64,000 bases of DNA from an uncultured bacterium (GTDB lineage: Bacteria; Planctomycetota; UBA1135; GCA-002686595). The position numbers and the translations under genes were made by a program. Each line of letters begins with the position of its first letter. Position 1 is the stretch's first letter. The stretch lies in contig CALJGV010000006.1 in NCBI GenBank assembly GCA_938075305.1, positions 124,001 to 188,000 of the forward strand. Reading direction: 5' to 3'. Below, in pieces: positions 51,622 to 60,966 of this stretch. The notes beneath the pieces are model-generated. The model saw only the letters and a program-made list of their open reading frames with translations. It did no database searches and had not been told where the DNA came from.

Positions 51622-53235
51622 TCACCGGGCCCAGTCCGGCACGGAGTCCGTGACGCCGAGGAGTCCCTTGGACCATAGCTGGAACACGACCGTGATGATG
51701 GCGGCCATCAGGACGTTCATCCAGATCCCGGCGCGGGCCATGCGAGTCATGGGGACGCGGTGGGTGGCGAAGACCACCGCGTTGGGTGGCGTCGCCACGG
51801 GCATCATGAACGCCGCGGACGCGGCGAGGGTCGCGGGCAACATCACGACCATGGGGTTGAGCCCCGCCGTGGTCGCTGCAGAGGCCATCACGGGCAGGAG
51901 CACCGCGGTCGTGGCGGTGTTGGAGGTGACCTCGGTCAACGTCGCGACCAGGACACAGACGGCGGCGACGACGACCCAGCTGGACTGCCCCTCGAGGACC
52001 GGAGCCAGCGCTCCACCCAGGACCGCATCAAGGCCGCTGACCTTGAACGCGTGGGCGAGGCAGAAGCCGCCGCCGAGCAGGAGCAGGACGTCCCAGGGGA
52101 GCCGCGAGGCGGTCCGCCAGTCCATGAGGAAGCGACGGTCCCCCTCCTCGGCGTCGACGCCAGCATCGGCACCGGCGGGGCGCCAGCCCGAGGGGATCAC
52201 GAACACCAGGATTCCCAGGAGCGTCGCCACGGTGGCGTCGCTGATGTCGTTCTTGTGCTGGGCGTACCAGGCGGGGTCGGCGGCCTCGGGCCCCATGAAG
52301 AGCCTCGACCAGCCGGGGACCTCCAGGGGCCCCACCCGCAGGTCGGCGCGGAACACCCAGAGCAGCGCGGTCGCGCCGAACAGCAGGGCCATCCGCCACT
52401 GGGGAGTCGTCATGGGCCCCATGCGGCGCCGCTCCTCGGCCACCGCCTCCCGTCCTGACCCCTGCACGTCGGAGATCGGATAGACCACCCGCGTGAGCAG
52501 GAGCCACGCCAGGGGGACGAAGAGCACGGTGAGCGGCGCGAAGGCGATGAACCACTCGCCGAAGGTCAGCTTCGGCCCCTCCGGGAAGAGCGTCCCGAAC
52601 TGCCCCAGGAACTCCTGGTTGGGCGCCGTCCCCACGGGGGTCGCCATCCCCCCCACCGAGGCCGAGTAGGCCACGCCGAGGAGCAGGCACCAGCCGAAGC
52701 GCCCGCCGTCCGAGGGGCGACCGGCGACGTCGTCGTCCTCCTCCACCCGGCCCAGGACCGCCGTCACGATGGGGAGCATCATGAGCGTGGTGGCCGTGTT
52801 GTTGATCCACATGGAGAGGAACGCCGCGGCCGCCATGAACCCCAGCACCAGACGCCGGCGCGACGAGCCCACGGCCTGGATCACGGCCAAGGCGAGGCGG
52901 CGGTGGACGTTCCACCGCTCCAGACCCAGGGCGATGATGAAGGCCCCCAGGAACAGCAGCACCAGGTCCCGCAGGTAGATCGGCGCCACCTCTCGCGCGT
53001 CCAGCACGCCCAGAAGCGGAAAGAGCGCCGCGGGGATGAGGGAGGTCGCGCCCACCGGGATCGCAACGCTCAGCCAGAGCGACGCCGTGAGCGCCGTCAC
53101 GGCCGCGACCTTCCGCTGCATGGGATCCAGCGGGAGCCCAGGGACCAGCAGCAACCCCAGGAAGAGCGCGCCCCCCAGCCCGAGGCCGATGCGCCTCGCC
53201 ACCTTTCCGCTGCGCTCCTCGCCCGCGACGCTCAT
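51622..53235 (-). CDS. DASS/SLC13 sodium:dicarboxylate or sulfate symporter
   Basis: A 537-residue membrane protein with about eleven to twelve hydrophobic segments. The two SNT-type sodium and substrate motifs of the family are clear: SMWINNTATTLMMLP and TEVTSNTATTAVLLP, related by the internal inverted repeat. VGGMATPVGTAPNQEF and MMPVATPPNAVVFA follow each. The family imports dicarboxylates, citrate or sulfate with sodium. Which one is not clear from sequence. The start overlaps the cutA stop by ATGA, an unusual pairing. A hydrophilic loop of about 100 residues in the centre is longer than in VcINDY. Confidence 0.88.
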   Translation of the reverse strand: MSVAGEERSGKVARRIGLGLGGALFLGLLLVPGLPLDPMQRKVAAVTALTASLWLSVAIPVGATSLIPAALFPLLGVLDAREVAPIYLRDLVLLFLGAFIIALGLERWNVHRRLALAVIQAVGSSRRRLVLGFMAAAAFLSMWINNTATTLMMLPIVTAVLGRVEEDDDVAGRPSDGGRFGWCLLLGVAYSASVGGMATPVGTAPNQEFLGQFGTLFPEGPKLTFGEWFIAFAPLTVLFVPLAWLLLTRVVYPISDVQGSGREAVAEERRRMGPMTTPQWRMALLFGATALLWVFRADLRVGPLEVPGWSRLFMGPEAADPAWYAQHKNDISDATVATLLGILVFVIPSGWRPAGADAGVDAEEGDRRFLMDWRTASRLPWDVLLLLGGGFCLAHAFKVSGLDAVLGGALAPVLEGQSSWVVVAAVCVLVATLTEVTSNTATTAVLLPVMASAATTAGLNPMVVMLPATLAASAAFMMPVATPPNAVVFATHRVPMTRMARAGIWMNVLMAAIITVVFQLWSKGLLGVTDSVPDWAR

Positions 53236-53576
53236 CGATCGCCCGCCCCGCGGAGCTCGTCGGTGACCCAGGCGCCGTACTCGCGGGCGACTGCGTGCGG
53301 GGAGAGGACCGAGACCGCCGGGGTCTCGTAGGGGTGCAGCTCCACGAGCCGCTCCACCAGCTCATCGGCGAGCTCACGCCGGCTCTTCATGAATGCCAGC
53401 ACCTCGGGCTCGTCTTGGACCTCCCCCTCCCACCGGTAGAGGCTCCGCACGCCCGGCAGGATGTTCACGCAGGCCACCAGGCCCTCCGCAAGCAGCTGCC
53501 GCGCCAGGGCTGCCGCAGATTCCTCCCCTGGAAAGGTGGCCAGGGCCAGCACGATCTCTCGATCCTTGTTCACCAT
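53232..53576 (-). CDS. cutA: Divalent-cation tolerance protein CutA
   Basis: A 114-residue protein with the ferredoxin-like fold of CutA: LALATFPGEESAAALARQLLAEGLVACVNILPG, SLYRWEGEVQDEPEVLAFMKSR and HPYETPAVSVLSPHAVAREYGAWV. CutA forms very stable trimers; copper tolerance was the first role claimed, but the true role is unclear. The cysteine in LVACVNI is the family's copper-binding candidate. It opens the run that continues with the symporter. The divergent proline dehydrogenase gene starts 107 bases away. Confidence 0.93.
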   Translation of the reverse strand: MVNKDREIVLALATFPGEESAAALARQLLAEGLVACVNILPGVRSLYRWEGEVQDEPEVLAFMKSRRELADELVERLVELHPYETPAVSVLSPHAVAREYGAWVTDELRGAGDR

Positions 53577-53683
53577 TGTGAGCGTCCTCCGAGGAGATCC
53601 TATGATCCACGGGCAGCCCGGTCAGCGACTGGCCGGGCTGGGTTCCGAATGACCTCCCGATCTCCCCTGCGAGCGTCCCCGAA

Positions 53684-54580
53684 GTGAATCTCCTCGAACG
53701 CGCCGTCCTCTCCGCCCTCCCCGCGATTCCGCGGCCGCTCATGCGCCAGCTCTCCGCCCGGTACATCGCCGGAGAGACGCTGGAAGAGGCCCTCGACAAG
53801 CTGCGCGGGCTGCAGGCCCGCGGCTTCCTGGGCGTCCTGGACATCCTTGGCGAGGATGTAGCGGACGAGGCCGAGGCGCGGGATGTGCTTCGCACCTACC
53901 AGGAGGCCGCGACCGCGGCCTCCGAGGGTGGGCTCGACAGCTACGTCTCCATCAAGCCGACGCACTTCGGCCTGCGCATCTCGAGGGACCTCTGCGAGGA
54001 GCTCTACGCCGACCTCCTCTCACACTGTGCCAGCCTCGGCGTCTTCGCGCGGGTCGAGATGGAGGACCACTCCACCACCGACGACACCCTCGAGATCTTC
54101 CGCTCCCTCCGCGCGCGTTTCGACAACGTGGGCATCGTCCTGCAGTCCCGCCTCTTCCGCACCCCGGACGACGTCGCCGCCCTGCCCGACAGTTGCGACG
54201 TCCGAATGGTGAAGGGGATCTACCTCGAGCCCGCCGAGATCGCCCACACCGAGCCGGAGCCGATCCGGCAGGCCTTCATCGACCTCACGGACACGCTCCT
54301 CCGGTCAGGACACACCGTCGCGGTTGCGACCCACGATCCGGTGATGGCCGACGCCGTCCTGGAGCGGCAAGAGGCCGCCAACGTCGCCGAGGAGCGCACC
54401 TACTTCGAGGTGCTCCTGGGCGTGCAGGAGCGCCTCTGGGATGAATGGAAGGCGCGCGGGAAGACCGTTCGCGCCTACGTCCCGTACGGCCCCGAGTGGC
54501 GCGCATACAGCCAGCGGCGCCTCCGCAAGAACCCAGAGATCCTCCGGCACCTGATCAAGGCCACGCTCAGGCTCTCCTGA
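53684..54580 (+). CDS. Proline dehydrogenase (monofunctional PutA/PRODH type)
   Basis: A 298-residue (beta/alpha)8 FAD enzyme that oxidises proline to 1-pyrroline-5-carboxylate. Conserved parts: SIKPTHFGLRIS, FARVEMEDHSTTDDTL, RMVKGIYLEPAEIAH and the C-terminal YVPYGPEWRAYSQRR with the two arginines that bind the substrate carboxylate. It is single-domain, as in Bacillus or Thermus, without the P5C dehydrogenase half. The start is GTG at 53684; the first residues NLLERAVLSALPAIP fit the family. No P5C dehydrogenase gene is nearby, although the ALDH at 35060 belongs to the same superfamily. Confidence 0.93.
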   Translation: MNLLERAVLSALPAIPRPLMRQLSARYIAGETLEEALDKLRGLQARGFLGVLDILGEDVADEAEARDVLRTYQEAATAASEGGLDSYVSIKPTHFGLRISRDLCEELYADLLSHCASLGVFARVEMEDHSTTDDTLEIFRSLRARFDNVGIVLQSRLFRTPDDVAALPDSCDVRMVKGIYLEPAEIAHTEPEPIRQAFIDLTDTLLRSGHTVAVATHDPVMADAVLERQEAANVAEERTYFEVLLGVQERLWDEWKARGKTVRAYVPYGPEWRAYSQRRLRKNPEILRHLIKATLRLS

Positions 54581-54595
54581 GGCGCGCCCCGTCTC

Positions 54596-55357
54596 TCACT
54601 TCCCGAGGGCGAGGCGACGCGCGAGGACCTCGCTGAGGGCGTCCTTCGCGAGGATCTTGTCCATGGTGCCTCGGTAGTCGTAGGGCACCCGATGCCACGT
54701 GAGCGAGTCCTCGGTCAGCACGGCGTAACACGCGCGGTTGTCGCCGTCCCGCGGCTGGCCGACGGACCCGACGTTGACGATCCGCTTCTCCCCGGGGGGC
54801 AGCTCGATCGTCAGTTCGTCGGCGCCCTCTAGCCCCTCGAAGCGGAGGTCCTCGGTGTGAACGCCGGGGTGATGGGTGTGGCCGCAGAGGGTGACCCCCT
54901 CGAAGGATTCGAAGATGCCGCGCAGCTTGCTGGGGTTCAAGAACCCGTCGGTGGAGAGAACGTACTCGCGCACCGGGTCCCGGGTCGACCCATGGACGAA
55001 GTGGAAGCGCCCGATCCGGTGCTCGAGCGGGAGCTCCCGGAGCCACCGCCAGCGGCTCTTGGTCTCAGAGGAACTCCACCACCGCGGCCGGAGCTGCGCC
55101 CGAGTCCAGTCGATCGCCGTCCGCGCGTGCGGGTTGAAGTCCTCGGCACCGTGGAAGAGCGCCTCGTCATGGTTTCCCATGACGGTGAAGTCTGCGTGCC
55201 CGCGGATCAGGTCTGCGCAGTGCGCGGGGTCGGGGCCGTAGCCGACCACGTCCCCCAGGCAACACATGGCCTCGACACCAAGTGAACGCATGTGTGCGAA
55301 CACCGCGTCGACGGCCTCCATGTTGGAGTGCAGGTCGGAGACAATCGCCAGCTTCAA
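54596..55357 (-). CDS. Calcineurin-like metallophosphoesterase
   Basis: A 253-residue protein with the five metal-binding blocks: DLHSN, GDVVGYGPDP, GNHDEA, VHGS and GHTHHPG, then VNVGSVGQPRDGDNRA. This is the YfcE/MJ0936-like type with diesterase or monoesterase activity on unknown substrates. The family's typical GD-x-VGYGP block is intact. It is transcribed after the DHH phosphoesterase gene with a 12-base gap, so the two phosphoesterases probably form an operon. Confidence 0.9.
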   Translation of the reverse strand: MKLAIVSDLHSNMEAVDAVFAHMRSLGVEAMCCLGDVVGYGPDPAHCADLIRGHADFTVMGNHDEALFHGAEDFNPHARTAIDWTRAQLRPRWWSSSETKSRWRWLRELPLEHRIGRFHFVHGSTRDPVREYVLSTDGFLNPSKLRGIFESFEGVTLCGHTHHPGVHTEDLRFEGLEGADELTIELPPGEKRIVNVGSVGQPRDGDNRACYAVLTEDSLTWHRVPYDYRGTMDKILAKDALSEVLARRLALGK

Positions 55358-55369
55358 GGTGAACCCAGT

Positions 55370-56440
55370 CTACGCTCCGCGCTTCCTCCTTTCCGCCTCG
55401 GCCGCCGAGCGCGGCTTGGCCCGCCGGTCCTTGGTCGCCGCGAGCTGCTCCACGGCGGCCTCCACGAGCTCGAGGCGCGCGTGGATCAAGGGCTGCTCGA
55501 TCGTCGCACCCGCCGCCTTGGCGTGCCCTCCCCCCCCGAAACGGTGGGCGAGTTTCTGGACATTGAAGGCGCCCTTGCTGCGCGCCGAGAGCTTCGTCCT
55601 CGAAGCCCCGATCTCTCGCACGATCAGGGCGACCTCCACCTGTTCCACGGACCTGAGGATGTCCAAGGCCACGTCCCCGTCCGCCGCCGAGGATCGGCCA
55701 TCCGGTCCTAGGGGCAGGTCAATGACGGCAATGGTACCGTCCGCGAAGTAGGCGGTGCGTGCCAGGGCGGCGGCGAGGGTGCGCGGGTGCTCCGACTCCT
55801 CCCGCTGGAAGAGGTCGCTGTAGATCTGGGCTGGCCGGACCCCGGCGCCGATCATCTCGGCCCCGATGAGCATGGTCTCCTGGTCGGTGTTGGAGTACTT
55901 GAACCAGCCCGTGTCGGTGACCAGCGTCGTGAAGATCGCGCGGGCGATGCCAGTGTCGAGCTCGGCCCCCAGGTGCCCTGCGATGCGGCGGACGAGGACC
56001 CCGGTCGCGGAGGCGGAGGTGTCGATGAACGCCGCGTCCCACCACTCGCTGCCCTCGTGAAGGTGGTGGTCGACCACCAGCTTCCGGGAGGGCGCCGCCT
56101 CGAGCCGCGGCGCCAGCTGACCGGTTCGAGAGAGGTCCCCCCCGTCCAGCATCACCACGAGGTCGTGCTCGGGGATCTCGCCACCGTCGTCGACGAGGAA
56201 CTCGGCGAGTTCGGTCACCTCGCCGTACCGCGACTCCGGCGGGTCCGGATTCAGAACGAAGGCGCTCTGCCCTCGCGCGTTGAGCACCCTGGCGAGGGCC
56301 GCTTGCGAGCCGAGGCAATCCCCGTCTGGCCGCTCGTGCCCGGTCAGGAGAACACGCTCCGACGATCGAAGGAGCTCGATCGCCTCGAGCTGTGCAGGCG
56401 TCGCCTGGGGAGGTTGGTACTCGGTTCGAGAGGTGCTCAT
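55370..56440 (-). CDS. DHH-family phosphoesterase (NrnA type)
   Basis: A 356-residue DHH/DHHA1 protein. Metal motifs: GHERPDGDCLGSQ, VVMLDGGD, VVDHHLHE (the DHH motif) and a later aspartate in LVTDTGWFKYSN; the DHHA1 domain ends with RFGGGGHAKAAGA. Such enzymes act as oligoribonucleases, pAp phosphatases or cyclic-dinucleotide-related phosphodiesterases. I chose ATG 56440, which is close to the N-terminal helix; the open frame extends 15 codons further. It precedes the metallophosphoesterase. Confidence 0.9.
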   Translation of the reverse strand: MSTSRTEYQPPQATPAQLEAIELLRSSERVLLTGHERPDGDCLGSQAALARVLNARGQSAFVLNPDPPESRYGEVTELAEFLVDDGGEIPEHDLVVMLDGGDLSRTGQLAPRLEAAPSRKLVVDHHLHEGSEWWDAAFIDTSASATGVLVRRIAGHLGAELDTGIARAIFTTLVTDTGWFKYSNTDQETMLIGAEMIGAGVRPAQIYSDLFQREESEHPRTLAAALARTAYFADGTIAVIDLPLGPDGRSSAADGDVALDILRSVEQVEVALIVREIGASRTKLSARSKGAFNVQKLAHRFGGGGHAKAAGATIEQPLIHARLELVEAAVEQLAATKDRRAKPRSAAEAERRKRGA

Positions 56441-56514
56441 CTGAATCACTCCATTCGGCGCAGACCCTCTACCTGTAGCGCCCACTCACGGATTTCTCAG
56501 CACCTTGCCCCAAA

Positions 56515-57738
56515 TCAGCCCTCGATTCGCTCGCCCGCCACCCAGACCCCCTCCACGGCGGGCTCCGAGAGGGTGAGCAAGTCGAGTATTCGGTCGCCGT
56601 CGCGGCGGGCCGCCACTACCCCCTGTGCGGGACGCAGCCGCACGAGGTCTCCAGCATCCCCGACGCCGAGGCGCCCGGTGACGTGGGCCCAGGGGGCGAA
56701 GCGAGCCCCCTCCTCGGTCGCCATCCTCCATGCCTCGGCGCCGCTGACCCCGAGGGTCTCCCGCGCCAGCCTCATCTCACGGCGCATGTCGAGGTCCGCG
56801 TTGCTCGCGGCCGAGTCCGTCCCGAGGGCGACGGCAATACCCGCCGCGCGGAGGTCTCCGAGGGCGAACCCAGGGCGCGAGAAGAACAGGTGGCTCCCCG
56901 GGCAATGCACGACGGCCACGCCGCGTCCGGCGAGGAGCGCGAGCTCCCCCGGGGCCGGGCAGTTGCCGTGGACCAGGAGGGTTCCATCGAGCAGCCCGGC
57001 GCGCCGCAGGCGCTCCGCGCCGGAGGAGCGCGGCGAAGGACCGAGCCAGTCAGCGAACGGCCCGCTCCCCTCCAGCATCCAGCGGGTTTCCTCGGGAGTC
57101 TCGGCCCAGTGCGTGGCCACGGGGGCGCTCCTCGCGAGCAGCGCGAGCTCGCCGAGGAGTTCGTCGCTCACCGTGTGGACACCATGGGGCGAGAGCCCGG
57201 ACGCCCGCCGCTCGGAGGCCGGCGCGGCCACGGCCTCGCGGGCGAGCTCCAGGGCAGCCTGGGTGCGCTCGTTTCGCTCCGCCGGTGAGCCGTCGATCAC
57301 CTCGCGGAGGGAGACCAGACGGATGGGCGAGTCCGAGAGGCCCATCCCCGCCACGCCCGAGGCGTCGATGTCGAGCACGGTGGTCGTCCCCGTCTCGAGC
57401 AGCCTACCCGCTGCAGCTCGAGCTCCCTCCGCCACCTCCGCCGGCGACCTCTCTCCACGCGCCTCCATCACCGACGCGACCCACTCCAAGAAGCTCTCCC
57501 CGGGCGAGCCAGCGGGCGCGGTCCCTAAGTCGAGGTGGGCGTGCGCGTTGACGAGCCCCGGGGCGAGGACCGTCTCCCGCTCGTCAGCCGTCAAGCCCTC
57601 CGCGGGCTCGACCGAGGCGACCCTTCCTCCCTCCAGCCGGACAGCGGCGTCGAAACGCACCTCGGAGGCGTCGATGACCACGGCCCCTGCGCGCTGAACG
57701 TCAGGGGCCTTGGAGCGTGAGGAGCCGCGGGGATTCAA
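56515..57738 (-). CDS. Amidohydrolase of the SAH/guanine-deaminase-like class
   Basis: A 407-residue TIM-barrel metal hydrolase. Metal ligands: NAHAHLD (HxH), the THWAETPEE segment (third histidine and glutamate), VVHCPGSHLFFSR and LGTDSAASN (aspartate). This pattern is that of the amidohydrolase group that includes S-adenosylhomocysteine/5'-methylthioadenosine deaminases and related aminohydrolases. The substrate cannot be stated. The first 20 residues are low in conserved features, so the true start may be downstream. It lies between the DHH gene and the large lipoprotein gene. Confidence 0.82.
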   Translation of the reverse strand: MNPRGSSRSKAPDVQRAGAVVIDASEVRFDAAVRLEGGRVASVEPAEGLTADERETVLAPGLVNAHAHLDLGTAPAGSPGESFLEWVASVMEARGERSPAEVAEGARAAAGRLLETGTTTVLDIDASGVAGMGLSDSPIRLVSLREVIDGSPAERNERTQAALELAREAVAAPASERRASGLSPHGVHTVSDELLGELALLARSAPVATHWAETPEETRWMLEGSGPFADWLGPSPRSSGAERLRRAGLLDGTLLVHGNCPAPGELALLAGRGVAVVHCPGSHLFFSRPGFALGDLRAAGIAVALGTDSAASNADLDMRREMRLARETLGVSGAEAWRMATEEGARFAPWAHVTGRLGVGDAGDLVRLRPAQGVVAARRDGDRILDLLTLSEPAVEGVWVAGERIEG

Positions 57739-57764
57739 GCTGGCTTGGGCGGGGTGAAACGGGA

Positions 57765-57799
57765 GGAGGCCCGCCCGCGCGAGGCGCGGACGGGCCTCC
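57765..57799 (-). terminator. Terminator hairpin after the large lipoprotein gene
   Basis: A 16-base stem with one mismatch (57765-57780 with 57784-57799, loop GAG) just downstream of the stop at 57823, read on the minus strand, is followed by CCCGTTTCACC. The T run is short, so strength is uncertain. Confidence 0.45.
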
Positions 57800-57822
57800 C
57801 CGATCCTCGGACGATCCGGAGA

Positions 57823-60800
57823 TCAGTCCGGGAGGGCGACGATCTTGAGGTTCGTGACCCCAACGACCGTCTCGTCGATGAGGGTCTGACCCGGGTCATC
57901 GCCCGGCTCGTTCGTCCGGTCGAACAGCACGCAGAAGCGAATCATGTTCGGCGTGTAATTGGCGCCACTCGGGGTGGTGACCAACCCGAGCTCCGCGGGG
58001 TGGGAGACCCAGGGGGTGAGGGAACCGGGGAGGACCTCACCGAACGGGTCGTTCTCGTCCACGTTGCACGGGTCTGCGAGGCTCGAGGATTGAGAACGGC
58101 CACCCTGGAAGCGGACGACGATCGGCGACGATCCAAAGGTATTGCCGAAGGTCCCCTCCCACTCGTTCGGGAACGCGGTGTTCGTCCCTCGGAAGGGCCG
58201 AAGGGCGCCGCTGGAGAGCTCGATGTCCATGGTCCAGCCTTGTTCCTCGACGGAGAGACCGGTGTCCTCCTGGAACAGCAGCTGGAGGAAGTTGCCCTCC
58301 GGCCGGATCCAGCAAGAGGTCCCGCCACTCAGCGTGTCCGGGCGCTGCGTGCCGACCGTGGAGGGGTCGAGGTAGCCCGGCGCGACGCTGAGGAAATCCA
58401 CCGCGGAGTTCGGGTCCAGGGGGTTGAACGGGAGCACCCGATCACGGGCCGACTCGAAGCTGATCGGGTCACCGCTCGTGGAGGAGTCCTCGACGCGGAC
58501 GAGCCCCGGGCTGCCGTTGCCGCCGCGGGACTGGACCGCCACCGTGTTGAGCGACCAGGGGGCGTTGCCGCCGAGACCGCCGTTGATGTTGATCTGCGAC
58601 GTCGGCGCGAGGTTCACGATCGGAGACCGGAGCCGGAGGGCTCCACCAGAGCCACCGCCGCCGGGCATGGCGAAGGACCCGTTGGTCGCCAGGACCGACA
58701 GGGCGCCGCCACCGAAGCCGCCCGAGGCGTCCACCAGACCAGCGAGGATCGCCTCCCGCCCGGCGAGGAACTCGACCGCGCCGCCACCGGCACCACCCTT
58801 GGCGCCGCTGTGGTCCAGCCACATGTCGGCCTCGATGGTGACGAAGGTGAAACCAGCGCCGACACAGTTGGTGATCGGCGGGGGCAGTGCCGCTCCGCCA
58901 GCGTTGTTGATCGTGCCGAAGATGTGGTTACCACCACCGCCGCCGGCGCTACCGCCGCGAAGGTCGCCCTCTTCCCATCGGAGCAGGCGGGTGTCGTAGC
59001 CCACGTTGTTCACGTTGGGGGCCGCGAGACCAAGGGCGGTGACGTCGCCGCCCGGGGTGTTCCCGGGGCTGAGCGCGACCCCAACCGGGTTCTCACCGAC
59101 GGCCGCGCCGACCGGCTGAGAGGTCCCCTCGCCGCCGGCCAGGGCGAATCCTCCGCCGCCGCCGCTGGCGCCGAGCTGCTGGATCGTGCAGGTCTCTTCC
59201 GTAGGGTTCCGCGGGTTGACCGCGACGTTGTAAGTCGTGTCCTCGATCGACCCTGCGAACACGGACGATTGGGTGGGAAGGATGTTGGGGAACCGGACGC
59301 CGCCGAGGCCTGCCGCGGTGGCACTTCCGCCGACGCCGCCGCCCGCGATACCGTCACGGTTGGCGCCGGGATTCGAGATCCCGCCGGCGTCAGTCAGGTT
59401 GTTCCCTGTGAGGTCGGCGCGGTCTGCGCCGAGGCCGCCCGAGGCGCCGTTGGGCCCGCCGAGGGTCTGGGCAGCGCCCGCGACCTGGTCCCCGGGGATC
59501 GAGGAGTTGTGCTCGGGAGCGGACTCGCCAGAGAGGTCCACGACCGATCCCGGCTGGAGGTGACAGCGACCGCGCACCAGGATCCGGGCGGCGTTGGAGC
59601 CCCGCAGGATGAGCGTTCCCGTCGGTTCGATGACGAGCGAGGAGAGCTCGAACACCCCGTCCGTGACGGTCAGCGTGTAGGGGTAGACCGGGGCCCCGGG
59701 GGCGCCGCTGTCGTTGCCCAGCACGTCGATCTGCGCGATGCCCGTGGCCGGGAAGGTCTGGGAGTCCGTGTCGAGCACGAGGCTCTCCCCGGCGGCGACC
59801 CGGATCGAGCCGTGGCGACCCGAGCCTCCCGTGAGGCCGACCGAGAGACGACCACCGCCCCAGGCGGCGCCCGTCTGGGCCGTGTTCTCGAGGTCCGAGT
59901 TGGTGAAGCCCTCGCCGTCCTCGTCGGGCAGGACGATCTGGGAGAACGTGAGGATCTCGGGGACGGCGACCAGCACACCGCCACCGCTCGCGCTGGTGAC
60001 CGAGTTGTTCGCGATGTCCTTCACAAGCGTGGTCACGCGAACCACCAGGAGCCGGCGGTTCTGGCCAGCCGAGGGGATGTCACCGAAGGGGGTGAAGGTG
60101 GCTGAGGTCGTGAGGGTGAACTGATCCACCTCCAACTCGAAGGTACCGGGGATCGGGATGCGGTCCGCCCCCGAGGTGGAGATGTCCCCGTCGGTGTCCA
60201 GCTCCACGAAGATCGTGAGCGACTCGCCCGTGACGACGTTGGCCACGGTCGGGAGGTTCATGAGCTCGTTGAACTCGAAGTAGATCTTCGAGGAGGCGGC
60301 GACGTTCTCGACCGCGTTCTGGACGCTGCTTCCGATCTGGGTCCGCTCGGTGGTGAAGGGGCCTCCAGGCGCGGTGACGTCGACGTCAACGAAGACATCC
60401 ACCTCCGGGTTCCCCGGGACGATGTCCTCGATGCCCTCGGTGGTCTCGATCGTGCAGAGCATGCGGCTCTGGTTCGGCGATCCGCCGACGCTCCGGATGA
60501 ACGGGCCCGAGTCGCCTTGCTGGACCCCCGGAACACGGATCTCGTAGCTGCGATTCTGCTGGAGCGAGAAGGCGACTGAGCCGCCAACGAATGTGATCGC
60601 CGGGCGGAAGATGACGCGCCGCGGGTCGAGCGGGTCGAGGAAGCGGAGGCCGTCAGGGGCCGTGCCGTTCCCGACGTCGGTGACCTGGAAGGTGGAAGGC
60701 GTCAGGGTCGTCGGATCGATCGGATCGGAGAAGGTGACCGAGACCTCACCGTTCTCCGTGACGTTCCGGACGATGCAGAAGACCTGATCTCCGCCGGACC

Positions 60801-60966
60801 CGACGGAGCAGTTCAACGAGCAGGTCTGGATGAACAGCGAACCGGTGCTCCCTGATCCGCCCGAGCCGGAACCACAGCCAGCAAGGAGCGCGAGCCCGGC
60901 GAGGGCCGCGGGAAGGTAGGTACGTGCGGAGATGACTCGATCGCCAGAGGAAGCCTGCGTTCGCAT
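57823..60966 (-). CDS. Large glycine-rich lipoprotein, 1047 residues
   Basis: An exported lipoprotein: the leader ends LALLAGC, a textbook lipobox, followed by a GSGSGGSG spacer. The first 350 residues contain Ig-like text of the kind found in Big-type domains (VSVTFSDPIDPTTLTPSTFQVTD and IYFEFNELMNLPTVANV). The centre (about 450-800) is very rich in Gly, Asn and Ala, with stretches such as GGGGGNHIFGTINNAGGAALPP, and looks like a beta-solenoid. The C-terminal part (NEWEGTFGNTFGSSPIVVRF, WVSHPAELGLVTTPSG) is a beta domain. Cysteines are few but regular. No enzyme signature seen; a surface adhesin or matrix protein is likely. The start is ATG 60966. Confidence 0.8.
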   Translation of the reverse strand: MRTQASSGDRVISARTYLPAALAGLALLAGCGSGSGGSGSTGSLFIQTCSLNCSVGSGGDQVFCIVRNVTENGEVSVTFSDPIDPTTLTPSTFQVTDVGNGTAPDGLRFLDPLDPRRVIFRPAITFVGGSVAFSLQQNRSYEIRVPGVQQGDSGPFIRSVGGSPNQSRMLCTIETTEGIEDIVPGNPEVDVFVDVDVTAPGGPFTTERTQIGSSVQNAVENVAASSKIYFEFNELMNLPTVANVVTGESLTIFVELDTDGDISTSGADRIPIPGTFELEVDQFTLTTSATFTPFGDIPSAGQNRRLLVVRVTTLVKDIANNSVTSASGGGVLVAVPEILTFSQIVLPDEDGEGFTNSDLENTAQTGAAWGGGRLSVGLTGGSGRHGSIRVAAGESLVLDTDSQTFPATGIAQIDVLGNDSGAPGAPVYPYTLTVTDGVFELSSLVIEPTGTLILRGSNAARILVRGRCHLQPGSVVDLSGESAPEHNSSIPGDQVAGAAQTLGGPNGASGGLGADRADLTGNNLTDAGGISNPGANRDGIAGGGVGGSATAAGLGGVRFPNILPTQSSVFAGSIEDTTYNVAVNPRNPTEETCTIQQLGASGGGGGFALAGGEGTSQPVGAAVGENPVGVALSPGNTPGGDVTALGLAAPNVNNVGYDTRLLRWEEGDLRGGSAGGGGGNHIFGTINNAGGAALPPPITNCVGAGFTFVTIEADMWLDHSGAKGGAGGGAVEFLAGREAILAGLVDASGGFGGGALSVLATNGSFAMPGGGGSGGALRLRSPIVNLAPTSQININGGLGGNAPWSLNTVAVQSRGGNGSPGLVRVEDSSTSGDPISFESARDRVLPFNPLDPNSAVDFLSVAPGYLDPSTVGTQRPDTLSGGTSCWIRPEGNFLQLLFQEDTGLSVEEQGWTMDIELSSGALRPFRGTNTAFPNEWEGTFGNTFGSSPIVVRFQGGRSQSSSLADPCNVDENDPFGEVLPGSLTPWVSHPAELGLVTTPSGANYTPNMIRFCVLFDRTNEPGDDPGQTLIDETVVGVTNLKIVALPD

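Noticed and set aside
57745..60105. Plus-strand frame of 786 codons opposite the large lipoprotein
   Set aside because: Composition dominated by Arg, Gly, Val and Glu with no domain; the lipoprotein with its lipobox is on the minus strand.
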